Below are positions 11,130 through 21,554 of a stretch of 64,000 nucleotides of DNA, one piece after another. The first letter of the stretch is position 1; each line of letters opens with the position of its first letter. The translations under genes were made by a program, and so were the position numbers. The notes under the pieces are model-generated. The model was not told where the DNA came from and searched no databases. It saw nothing but the letters and a program-made list of their open reading frames with translations. Origin of the DNA: Oscheius tipulae (Eukaryota; Nematoda; Chromadorea; Rhabditida; Rhabditidae); assembly GCA_037178975.1 (NCBI GenBank), contig JASJZH010000004.1, positions 3,906,001 to 3,970,000 on the forward strand. Direction: 5' to 3'.

Positions 11130-11674
11130 ATGGACGCCGTTCTTTCCGGACAAAAGAAAAGTCCAGAGCTCTATGATCATATTGGCTGCGACAGAAGTTC
11201 TTCAGTTAGTTTTGTCGTATTTTCTGTCTCGAAAAAGAAGTTTCAGGTGGAACAAATTACCGCCGAATATAGATCTCGCGTCAGAGATTGTCATCCGGAT
11301 AAGGCCGGCGCAGAAGCAAGCGATCGATTTGTTCTAATACAGGCATTTCTTTGATTTTCAGTTACCTGGCTAAATTTTCAGAAAGCATTCGATGTGTTGT
11401 CCGATCCTCGACAGCGAGAAACCTACGATATGTGGCTAGATAGCCCTTTACAGATGAATTTCGAGGAATATTCGCGAAACGCAGATGCTCTAAAAATGGT
11501 CAGTTTCATTCCTCAATTACAATAGATTTTTTTCAGTCGATGCATTGGGTTACTCCACGATCTAGACCACAAATTGAACCAGCAAAAGAGGACGTCTCTA
11601 AAACAAATACAGACTGGTCTCGAGATCGATATCAATCTGATTCGGTAAGAAAGTTTCGTAATTATGAGATCTAG
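11130..11674 (+). CDS. DNAJC12: J-domain co-chaperone DNAJC12
   Basis: About 130-140 residues: short N-terminus MDAVLSGQKK, J domain (DHIGCDRSSSVEQITAEY, HPD in DCHPDKAG, KAFDVLSDPRQRETYDMWLD), then SMHWVT and the C-terminal RKFRNYEI directly before the stop. Vertebrate DNAJC12 starts MDAIL and ends KFRNYEI, so both ends match. It is an HSP70 co-chaperone known to act with aromatic amino acid hydroxylases. The second intron (from 11343) begins GC (CAG|GCATTT), the only reading that joins VLIQ to KAFDVL. An alternative in-frame ATG lies at 11115. It is the third gene of the collinear run. Confidence 0.92.
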
Positions 11675-11718
11675 CTTCTCTTAGTAGACCTGAGCAATGT
11701 AAATCGTGTACATAAAAT

Positions 11719-11724
11719 AATAAA
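11719..11724 (+). terminator. polyadenylation signal AATAAA after DNAJC12
   Basis: AATAAA 45 nt after the DNAJC12 stop. A GTTTCAG acceptor follows about 80 nt later, upstream of the TMEM167B start. Confidence 0.55.
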
Positions 11725-11828
11725 CATTCTGTTACTTGTGTAGCAATCGTGGTTCATTCCTTTCTACTACTTCTGTCGTTTATATTTGTCATCTACACGT
11801 TTCAGGAGGCTATTTTCTCCGAGTGTGT

Positions 11829-12128
11829 ATGAACGGTATGCATTTTGATTTGTTCAAAAATAGCTCCGGTTTTAGCATACTCGTTCGACGGTCTTCTGGT
11901 TGTAGCTCTACTGGTCATCTGCTCCTGTGCTTATCTGAAGCGGGTTCCTCGAGTTAATTCGTTTTTGCTCTCCGAAAAGAAGGGATTTTTCGGCGTCTTC
12001 TACAAAGTAACTGCTTTTAGCTGAGCCTACATACAATTTTCCAGGCCGCCGTAATCGGAGTTCGTCTTCACTCGCTCACTGCTATTTCTTGTCTTCTTAC
12101 CGCAACTTACGTCCTCTTCGTCCGCTAA
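11829..12128 (+). CDS. TMEM167B: TMEM167B / kish-B small membrane protein
   Basis: Three exons (11829-11835, from 11876, and a last exon ending 12128) encode about 74 residues. The first exon carries only ATG AAC G. The protein begins [20 protein letters not shown] and continues [31 protein letters not shown] and TYVLFVR-stop. This matches the two-helix kish family, and the LSEKKGxxGVFYKAAVIG stretch fits the B paralogue. Family members sit in Golgi membranes and affect early secretory traffic. The stop is followed after a single base by the next ATG. Confidence 0.93.
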
Positions 12129-12129
12129 A

Positions 12130-12448
12130 ATGGTCCAGAATAAAATTAAGCAAAAGGTTGTCTAGATTGTTTTTTTTCGCAACATTAAATTCAGACGACT
12201 CTTCCGAAAGGAGTGAAGGAAAAGGTGAAAAAGGACAAGCCGAAGGGCCCTCGACGCGGGCATCATCTCCACATCGCACCCAAAAAGCAACAACTTATTC
12301 AGCAGGTAGCCTCATCCAGCTCTTCATAATAAGAAAGAGTTTTCAGGAGAAGGTTCAAGCTGAAGTAAGCCGAATCATCAACGAGAAGAACGAAGACATG
12401 GTCAAGGGACGCGCAGATACCGCCGTCGGTCGAAACAAGAAAGACTAA
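12130..12448 (+). CDS. DUF2462 basic protein (Leydig cell tumor 10 kDa / C19orf53-like)
   Basis: Three short exons encode about 80 residues: MVQNKIKQK, KGPRRGHHLHIAPKK, then a helical tail ending VGRNKKD. The KGxR...IAPKK core followed by Gln/Lys-rich helices is the hallmark of the UPF0390/DUF2462 family of small, very basic, probably nucleolar proteins. It starts 1 nt after the TMEM167B stop, with no acceptor between the two frames, so it may be translated from the same mRNA. Convergent with TRPM, whose stop lies 49 nt downstream. Confidence 0.78.
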
Positions 12449-12496
12449 CACATTATTCTTCCGAATTATGTTTTCGTGAATTTGTTAAACTTTATC

Positions 12497-15400
12497 TCAA
12501 TAATGCCGTTTCCTTGAGGGGGAGTCCGGGACTGTTCTTCGTTTTCTGATATTCGAATCGCTGTCCTCTGATTGCAGGTAGTCTTCTCCAGCCGTATCCT
12601 CTGGCGGCCCTTCCTGAAAATTGTTTTGTTCGACTATTTAAAGGATCGTACGTTGTAAAATCTCCTGTCGATGTCTCCGACAGTCCGACTTTTTCTCCTT
12701 CTCGGAATATCTTCTACGTCTTCGTCGTACTCGTCTCCTTCTGTTTCTTCTGTTGGTTGATAGCGAGCAGATCCTCGTCTAGACCCGGATGGTTCTAAAG
12801 AGCTGCACTATTTGGTTGACTTGGAACGAACGTTCATCAGAATCGACTAAATCCACTGTGATCGAAGGGACGACCAATGAGAGGCTCTTGACTGGTTGAA
12901 TTTCTTTTGCCTGAGGAAGAGGTAGTCCAGCTCCGCCTCCTAGTTGGAGTAACAATTCTATTTTCTGATCGAGCAGTCTCAAATACTCCATCTGGTCTCT
13001 TTCTTTCTTTTGAAGATCGTCCAGCCGTTTCTCCATATCTTGAACTTCTCTTTTCATCGTCGAATCCGTATTGACTATTGTGTTGATCCTGAAAATTTTT
13101 TGGCCGTATCACTGTAAACAAGTTACCTGTTGAGAATAAGTTCGGATCTTTCGGCAGTACGCAAGATTCTCTGATCGTTACTGCTCATCTTCTTCAAGTC
13201 TTTGTCTCGTTCCATATCTTCCACACATTCTTCCTCATATGAATGAATCCGTTCTATTTCCTCTTCCGATAGAAACAGCTCTAAACCGATTGAAGAATCT
13301 TTCCGAAAGACTCACTCATTGAGGCATCAAGCAAATGTTTTCTGTCGACAAAATGCTCCTTGACCAACAGCCACTTGACTACCCAATACACGTGATAAAT
13401 GATAGTCAGAGGAGGTGGCAAAAAAGGAGTCGATTCGTATTCCATCACCTGAACAGAAAGTTTTAAAAAAAAGTTTGAAGAGGCGCACCTGGCGATATCG
13501 CTCGAAGAGCCAAATCTCCTGAACATGAGCCACATTGCTCTCAAAGACATACGTGCAACAGGCGACCATAGTGTTCATGAGAAGGACGTTGGCGATAATC
13601 ATGAAGACTGTCATGAAGATGGGCACCATGAAATAGCCGGGAACGCAGGTGTCATGAGTCACATTGAGTTGTTGAATCGGAATTCCATCCTCGATGTGAG
13701 TATCCCAAACTGAACTGAAGTTCTCTCAAGACTTTCAAACTAACCCTCGTCTCCACAAGTGTCAATTTCTGGAGCATAAACCTCTCCGTAGAGCATGAAG
13801 TACGGCTTGTAAAAGATGTTGCGAAGAAGCAGCCAATGCCAATTTTCATCTGGATATGTGATACTTTGTCGAATCAGACCGAATCCGAGAAGAGAGCAGA
13901 ACAACATGCAGAGAATCGGGAGCATTCGCGGAATCATTTCTGCCGCCATAGAAATATAGGGGCTACAAAAAGTATACTTTGATAATAATAGAAAACTTCA
14001 AACCCAAGCTGGCGGTGAACACTGAGGTAGTCGACTAGTTTGAGGACGAAACAGACCGAGTTTGATGCCAGAAGAACTCTTCCCAAGGCTCTGAATAGTA
14101 TCATTTAAAAGTCAGAAAAACTGTGAACCGGGTCGGAGGATTGAGACGAATAAAAAAGGCGATGATATAGAAGGTTAGAGCGAATGAGAGCAGTCCATTT
14201 CGATAGTTGAAGAAGAATAACACCAGTTTTCGATGAATCGGTGCTTTTGTATCCACAATAACGGTCATTACTACCTGGACCCATTAATGTACAAGGTTAT
14301 TGCGATCGAACTACCTTCCTGACTACTTCACAAGCCCACACAACAACGTAACTGAAGAGATACCATTCAACCCAGGACGGATTTCTGGGAGTTTCGACGA
14401 GAAGAACGAAGATAAGGGCGAGCATGAAGACGACAAAAGCCAAGAACCACAGCCAGAACTAAAATGGGTTACGATAATTGAGCGGAGCTCTTACTGTTGT
14501 AATAGGAGCTTCGTAGAATTCGTGAATTCGACGTCTCCACGAGAGGGGTTTCTACAAAGAAATTCGACCATTACATGCCGTCCGACTCACAGATTTCTCG
14601 AGGACGTCGGTGTCTCTTTGATGGATAGTGTAATCGACCTTTTTCGAAGTGCTTCTTCTTCTCGACGGTTCTCCATCAGTCTCATCGTCTGTTCCTTTGA
14701 CTGTTTTTCTCTTTGTCTTTATAGAATTCAAGGTTTTGGTCCTCGGTCGAGCCCCTTCTTCCCTGTTAGCTACAGTTCCATTTCCCGCAGGAGCCACCTT
14801 ATCTCCACGGCCAAACGGCATGTGTTCTTTCATCAGCTGAAGGAAAAGTTAAGAAATACGTTTGGAAAATAGGTTAACTTGATGGAAAGACATCACTTGA
14901 CCATTGTCCGTTGAAGCTCTCTTTCTGGACAAGTCTTCCTCGTCCGAGTCAGACGTGTCCGAATCCGTGTAATCACTTTCGACACTTCCTTCCGAATCGC
15001 TCTCTTGATCATGCTGTTCAGCTGCGGTACGAGGCTGTAGTTTCAACTCTTCGACGGACTTGAAATCAAGCATGAAAATGGCCGGAGGAAGGAGAATACA
15101 ACCCAGTATCTGATAATCCGTCTTTTCAGATTTTAATCAGTAGTACCTTTATGTTGGAACTGTTACGAATGGATAGAGCACCATGCCACAAGTCTGAGAG
15201 AAGAAGTTGGCAACTAAATCGTCCTTGCGAGATATAGTGGCAGAAACGAACCAAGGATGGGCGAGGAAACGTCGGTTTCCGTCTAATGCTGCGAGAGAAA
15301 GACATGTCTCGTTTCCCCAATTAGTCAGCTCGTAAGTCAAGAGCTGCAACGTCTGTTCAGTATTCTGACCACTACAGAACTGAAGAACTTCGATTGAAAG

Positions 15401-18343
15401 CTCGCGGAATTCGCTAATTGATAGAACCCGTTGGATGTTGATATCTGGACTTACTCGCTGTACTTTTCAATCTCTTCGCAGAGTTCCAGTTCGAGAAAGT
15501 TGTTAGAGGCATCCGATTGAAGAGACGAGTAGAGTCGACAAGCCACAAGAGACTTTGCTAACGCCTCTTCGCCATGTCTCCACATCAACATGGCCATCTC
15601 CTGTCTCTTGGTAAGTACAGCCCAAATGAGCAGTTCCGAATAGGGATAGCGGAAGGTGAAGTCAAGGTTGTCGTCATCGTCTACCGAGTTTTCGTCTGGT
15701 CCAGCGCATAGAACGGAAACAAGTCAAACCAAACCTTCCTCGTGTTGATCGCGTTTCATCCCAGCACCGAGAATCGAGAAAATCGAGTTCCTAGCAGTTT
15801 TCAACAGATCCAGTTTTAGTTCATTTCCCAAGTTTTCCGATCTTTCTCGAGCTCTCCTTTCAGGCATTTTGCCTGTGTATCCGAGCTGAAAAAAACCAAT
15901 TGAATATGAGCAGGAGATAACCAACCTGTTTGCGATTGCTGAACACAAAGTACTTTGCTTTGAAGTCTTCCTTTGTATAGTTTGATTTATAGGCATGCCC
16001 CATAAGATCCTCCATTGCATGTCCGACTTCGGTCAGCTTAATGCGATGCTTCTTCGCTCCCAGTCCCATAACACTCCTCAGAGTGTGATGTGGTCCGAAT
16101 TCCTAAAAGTCTTATTCTGTGAAAAATAGACATGAGTTACTGTATTGTAAAGATGCTCAAGTCTGCCATAGGTCAGAAATCTGTGCATAGATACACCATT
16201 TTCAAGAAGAAGAGAGACGAAATCGGTTCTATCATGACAGAGCGCGTCTATCATGGCAGAATGTAGGTCTTGCATCGTCCATTCCTTCAATACTAAACTA
16301 AAAACAACCATTGAAATAAACCAACTGTGCCCATCGTGAAGATTTCCGTTCTCGCAATGTCAGCTCGATTCCAAGCCAAAGCAAGACGAAGTTGTTCTGT
16401 TGGACTGAGGTTCTTCCCTTTCAGAAGAGCCGTCAGAATTGCATGATCCACATCCTGCTTTTGTGCTTCTCCTATCCGAAATACAGTAAGCTGAACTCGA
16501 ACATTGAAGAAACTACAATATTCCCCTACCAGATTCTTCAGTTTGGCACATTCTAGGATCTGTTTCATCAGACGAGCGGCATTCTTTCTGTCATACGAGA
16601 AGACAGATTCGATCAGATTCGACAGTTGATTTTTAGCCGGTTCAGTCATAGACCCATCATCTCCAATCATCTTGTGCGCATAGGCCAACATGTCAGCTGC
16701 TCGACCACTCGACTCGACTACTACTACCGGAATGTGTGGAATGCTGAACGAGAGTATTGGTGTTCGACAAAAAGCACTAACGTAGTCACGTAGTCGTGAA
16801 CTACTTTGATTGTGAATGCTCCTCCTTCGAGAACAACACAAACCACCGGCGATGTTCCGTGTTGTGCAGCAGATCTTCGAGCCAAATGCGACTCGAGTCT
16901 CTTCCTCAAAATGATCTCTGCTCCGTATCTCAACACATTTACTGCTCTGGTAAAGAGAGAATTTAACCTGCCAACAGTGCCATTGTCGGCAAAAATGAAG
17001 TAGTTGTGGCGATCATTGACCTCGGCAAGACGGGACTTGTTGAATTGATTTGTGGAATAGTTGACAATCACATCTTTTCCCTCGAACCGATGCCTCGTCT
17101 TCAGCATCCCCCATGGAGCGATACCAATGGCCAAGACTTTCGCCTTGTTTGCTCTCGAGGCTCCCAATTCTTCCAAACTTAAAATATTCATAATTACACT
17201 AATTTCGACGATCTTACGCGGAGGCCACATGTCTGACAACTCCAGCATTAAATCCAGTTGAAATGATCCAAGCGTCCGTCGACCTAGCCGCTTTCACTAT
17301 TCCTTTTCGGAACAGACGAGCTAGTTTCGGCGTCAAGCTGAAAACGAAAATAGTGTCATGTTCATCCTCTTAACTCGCTATCAACCAACCGGTAGCCAAT
17401 AAATTATCACAGTGCCTCCAGACCCCTTATCTTTAGGATCAGTCGACTCACTCGAAGTTTGTCAAGCCGCCATGAATGGTGATTATCAGTTTCGGCGGCT
17501 GCAGACCCCAGACTTTCTCCAAAAGATGCAGAATGGCCTCGGGTTCCGTATCGAAACTGGCTCTCACGAATTGGGCGCGGGTCTGATGACCTTTTCCTAA
17601 ACTTGATGGTTTCTGAAAAGAAAAGGAGGACCTTCGAAGAGGATCGAACCATAGCTGTCCGTTGGTTTAATCACAGTGTTCCTGGCTATTGTCCACTTTT
17701 TAGAATGCTAGAAGATACAGATACTGTCTATTTTGATTCAAAATACCCTATCAATAGTCTCGTTGCCATCTGTAGTTCCGTCGTCATTCTCTCCGAGAGC
17801 CAACAGTTGTGGTCTTCTGCTCTCTTCTGAATGTTGCTCTACCATTGCTCCACATCCGCATCTTGTCGAAAACTTATGTGAGGCTACAAACTTTCCGCAT
17901 TCAATCTGCTTGATCCGGTTCTCGATCCAGTTGGTACTTTTCTAAAATCTGTCTTTCAGCGGGCCTGGTCTCCACGGAACCTACGATCGAAGAAGAGGTC
18001 CTTGGTCGGGTCATTGTTGATCTCTGTAATGGGTTTTGTCTTTCATTCCCCCTCTGTCAAATACCTTCTTCGGTTGTGTCATTTTCATCATGTCTGAAAC
18101 CATAACAATACCTCAAAAGTCATGTCAACTACCTTTCCAGTCTCCACCCCTAACGTGCCGAGGTCTTGCAGCTTCTCCTGTATTTAAAGGTTCTTTACCA
18201 TTGAAAACTCTATCAGATTAGTCGAGTGACGTTAACAAGAGATAAGAGTGATTAGACTAACTAATAAAAATGCTCAACTGACCTTTACGGGTTTTTTTAT
18301 TCTTCTTGATCGCCCTCTCTGGAACCTCATCCTCGTCGTTCAT
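12497..18343 (-). CDS. TRPM-family cation channel
   Basis: A long minus-strand gene for a full-length TRPM channel. The N-terminus ([14 protein letters not shown]) starts next to a TTCAG acceptor. The SLOG/MHR region follows: [101 protein letters not shown]. Six membrane segments end in a pore loop [20 protein letters not shown] and S6 (about 13520-13870). The TRP-helix region [19 protein letters not shown] comes next, then a C-terminal coiled coil ([18 protein letters not shown]) and an acidic/basic tail (SRKRHY-stop). There is no alpha-kinase or NUDT9 domain. The family includes C. elegans gon-2, gtl-1 and gtl-2, divalent cation channels. The N-terminal exons (18343-18000) are the least certain part. 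Confidence 0.93.
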
Positions 18344-19087
18344 CCGAATCGAAATCTGGTTGCGCTCTTCTAGCGTCCTCTGAACATTTTGTAGAGAGTA
18401 CTTTGGTACAATACATTGCAACTGGCACTAATAAACATTCAGAAACTATTACTGTTACTAAATACTTTTGGTGGAACAGAACACATTGTAATTGTATGGC
18501 TACTGTGAGTACAAGCAAGTGTATTTTGTGTTTTTGTGGAAAAAAAAACTTACATGGACAGAGGGAAGAATATCTGGCATAATATAGTAGAAAAAGTAGC
18601 GATAAATCAGGTGGCAGTAATAAAAGTAGAAGAAAGGAGCCAGCAATGACGGAGGAGCGATAAGAAGAGCACCCGTTGGTCAATTCGTCTGCTCTCTCCC
18701 TTTCTCTCTAAAAGTGAACAGTTGTAAAGAAGAGAAAGAAGGAGGAGAGACATTAGAGTGTTTGCCGTCTAGCTTACCACCCCAGCCACCGAAATGTGAA
18801 CCTCGGATTAGCAGTTGCTCGGTCTAGTTCCGGTCTCGAAAATGGGAGTAATGGGAACGAGAATGTTGACAGAGAACTGTTTTGATAAGGCCTACACAGC
18901 CCCAATATTGGTAGACATTTGTTCGAAAATTGCGTGCCAAGTTGCCACAAGCAGATCAACAAACAGTCAGCGGAAACTGTTTTCGGTCATCCTGTTTGAT
19001 TTCTTCCTCATCTGTTTGTTTTATGATTATCTCAACCAAATATGATTAACACCTGCTCTACTCGAAAGTAATCACTGAGACATTGGA
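18344..19087. promoter_or_regulatory. intergenic region between TRPM and 7TM receptor 1
   Basis: Head-to-head arrangement, so this should hold the promoters of both genes. I see a GA-rich stretch around 18690-18750 and an A-rich run near 18540. The open frames here (18327-18683 minus, 18815-19045 plus) show no recognisable domain or splice pattern. Confidence 0.3.
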
Positions 19088-20228
19088 ATGCCAATTGAGG
19101 TACAATTCCTAGAACATTTCTATATTCTCGACTATGTAGCGCTCATCTTCTCTACTATCTCATTCGTTTCTCTCCCAATCTATTTAATTGTGCTCTATGT
19201 CATCTATAAAGGTCGGAAACATTCTTTCACTGGCCCATTCTACATTTTTTTCCTCTTTCTCGGCATCTACGACATAATCTCTATTCTCGTCAATATCCTC
19301 GGTTGGTCTTTGTGATGATCATGCGTTCTTATACTCCAGTTCCAGGCAACAATCTCCCTGCTTGGGGAATCACCGATCGATTGGCGTATCTGACAGACCC
19401 ATGGTATGCTCGAATCTACTTCGCGGTAGCATGGCTCACCCGAGTCAATCAGGTCTCTTTAGAAGAGTTTCCAATCTCTATGCCAAGTTTAGGGATTCAG
19501 TAGTGGTTTGATCTCGATCAATCGAGTCTCCTCCATCATTTGGCCCCTAAGATATTCGAGAATTTGGACACCAGAGCGACTGAAATACTTTGTGGCTGTT
19601 CAAACTGTCCCAGGTATCCTTTTCGCCATCGTCATCGCCTTCTACAGAATCGAATACATTGTGGAACCCGGCCGTCCATTCCGAGTAACCAATAGGCGAA
19701 AAGAGAAAGCTTCATGTTTAGCGTGTTTCTTTCAATTTCAAAGATCCAGAATGGCACGAACGTCTGTACAGCGCTGCCGGAGTTTTGGATGTCCTTCTGG
19801 CCGGTATCATCTTGATCAGCTACAATTTGACTCTTTGCTGTTTATCAAAAATGGTGAATGGGAAAGAAAAGGCTGCGACCCGTTTGGGACTAGGGATTTC
19901 AGTGTGAGCCAGTTCAAAGATGTAAAGTTCGCCTTACAGAATTGAACTTTTGTATTTTGTGTACATGATTGTAGCAGTCCTATTCACCATTCCAACAATG
20001 ACTTACTTTTCAATTCATAGCATAATGTGTGATCTCTATTCTACCTTCAATCTCTATCTTCTTCTCTTTACCAGTTCAGCTATACGGAAAGAACTCTTGT
20101 CAGTTTTCTGCTTTCTTCCCGCAACAAGTTTCAGAACACACATCGGCCTGAAAAAGAAAGTTCAAAGGAAGACAATCGTATGTAGTGTTTCTTCGATTAG
20201 TCGAAAACCTACAGTTACCCAATTTTGA
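19088..20228 (+). CDS. nematode chemoreceptor-like 7TM GPCR, copy 1
   Basis: About 310 residues over six or so exons. Hydrophobic helices: YVALIFSTISFVSLPIYLIV, PFYIFFLFLGIYDIISILV, WYARIYFAVAWLTRVNQ, FVAVQTVPGILFAIVIAFY, GVLDVLLAGIILISYNL, LLYFVYMIVAVLFTIP, STFNLYLLLFTSSAIRKEL. The third helix ends in a GLISINR motif in place of DRY, and the overall plan fits the nematode srg-superfamily chemoreceptors, though I cannot assign a class. The acceptor CAAGTTTAG|GGA was chosen because it gives GFSSGLISINR, which parallels GTSSALIAVNR in the next gene. Tandem paralogue of the gene at 20334. Ligand unknown. Confidence 0.7.
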
Positions 20229-20333
20229 CAGCTTGTGCCAATAGGTGATCATGTCATCACTCAATCTGCGAAAGCAATTAGTCGGAGGGTAATTCGAGTT
20301 CATTCGACACAGCGACTCATTTTCTTGGCCTCA

Positions 20334-21534
20334 ATGATTCTTCCACTCGATGTTGGAGCCATGTTACTGTCCATCTCCGCCGTTTTGACTCTTCCTCTCT
20401 ACGGTTCTTTGACTCGTCTTCTCCTCAAAGAGCGGTAGTTTCCTTTCTATAAAATACTCAATGCTTGACAGATCGGTCAACTTTTCCGGATCGTTCTACG
20501 ACCTTTTCATTCTTCTATCTCTGTTGGATATGGTGGCTATCGTAGTCAACTTCATCGGTCAGTGTCTCTTCAGTTTCAACAGTCCACCATTTCAGGAGTG
20601 TCACTGACAGGCTGGGGATTGACATCCTCTGTGGCTGGTCTCTGGTATGGGAAGATCTACGTGAGTCTGGCCTGGCTGACCAGAGTGAACCAGGGAACTA
20701 GAGACTATTCTATCAAAGCAGATGCTTTTCTAGGGAACAAGTTCAGCGCTAATAGCTGTTAATCGAGCTTACGCCATGATTATTCCGTTGCAATATGCCA
20801 AGGTATCTCTGATCTAGTTCATTCAAAATATTTTTTTTTAGATATGGCGTCGTGGTAGGGTCAGGAAACTGCAGCTACTACAGATTCTTCCCGGATTTAT
20901 CTTCGCCGGGACAATTGTAACCTTTGATGTTGAGTATCAGTCATTCAACACTACTCTTCGAGTACTTTCCAAGTCCTCTTTCAAACAAGACCATTTAGCA
21001 AGTGACACCTCGAATCACAAACGACTTACAAATTTCCTTTTTGTATAAAGCAGCCGGGGTGCTAGAGGTAGTTTTAATTCTGATAATTGGACTCTCATAT
21101 GGCTCTGGAATTGTGTCAATTTTGAAGAAAAAGTACCAGAAATCCCAGGACAACACGGCTTCAAAAGTATGTTGTCGCATAGGAACAAAGGAAAGTTTCA
21201 GAAGAAATCTAGGGCAGAAATGTCAGCCACTTACATGGGAGTGAGTATCTGCTGCCTCGAGTTTGCCTATTTCCTCTATTCGGCCTTTTCCGTGTTCAAC
21301 AAAATCCCGGCCAATACCTACTTTTCGTTGCACAGTTCCTTGACAGATATATACTCGAGCCTTAATTGTTATTTACTGTTGGCTTTCAGCAAATCCGTGC
21401 GTCGAAGACTTCTGTTAGTTATTCTTTGTCATACTGTAAAGAGTATTCCAGAATGTTCTGGCGGCTTCCCAATGGAGATGTTGGAGTCTCGACAATGGCT
21501 ACCAAAACAGTGTCCGTGGGAAGTAGAAGTATAA
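20334..21534 (+). CDS. nematode chemoreceptor-like 7TM GPCR, copy 2
   Basis: A tandem duplicate of the preceding receptor, starting about 100 nt after its stop. It shares helix and loop signatures: SGSFYDLFILLSLLDMVAIVVNFIG, LTGWGLTSSVAGLWYGKIYVSLAWLTR, GTSSALIAVNRAYAMIIPLQYAK, LYKAAGVLEVVLILIIGLSYG, and TYFSLHSSLTDIYSSLNCYLLLAF. The last exon ends KQCPWEVEV-stop. ATG 20334 is preferred, giving MILPLDVGAMLL at the start of helix 1; the frame is open further upstream to 20235. Short spacing and shared strand mean the two could be co-transcribed. An AATAAA lies at 21544-21549. Ligand unknown. Confidence 0.68.
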
Positions 21535-21543
21535 GTCGAGTTG

Positions 21544-21549
21544 AATAAA
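21544..21549 (+). terminator. polyadenylation signal AATAAA of 7TM receptor 2
   Basis: AATAAA 10 nt after the receptor stop codon, and 6 nt before the stop of the convergent sugar transporter. The two 3'UTRs must therefore overlap. Confidence 0.5.
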
Positions 21550-21554
21550 ACAGT

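Noticed and set aside
17630-17660. Perfect B-box-like GGTTCGATCC on the minus strand
   Set aside because: It lies inside a TRPM coding exon ([10 protein letters not shown]) and has no tRNA structure around it.
18327-18683. 118-codon minus-strand frame upstream of TRPM
   Set aside because: The TRPM first exon uses a different frame here; the rest is low-complexity hydrophobic sequence without splice logic.
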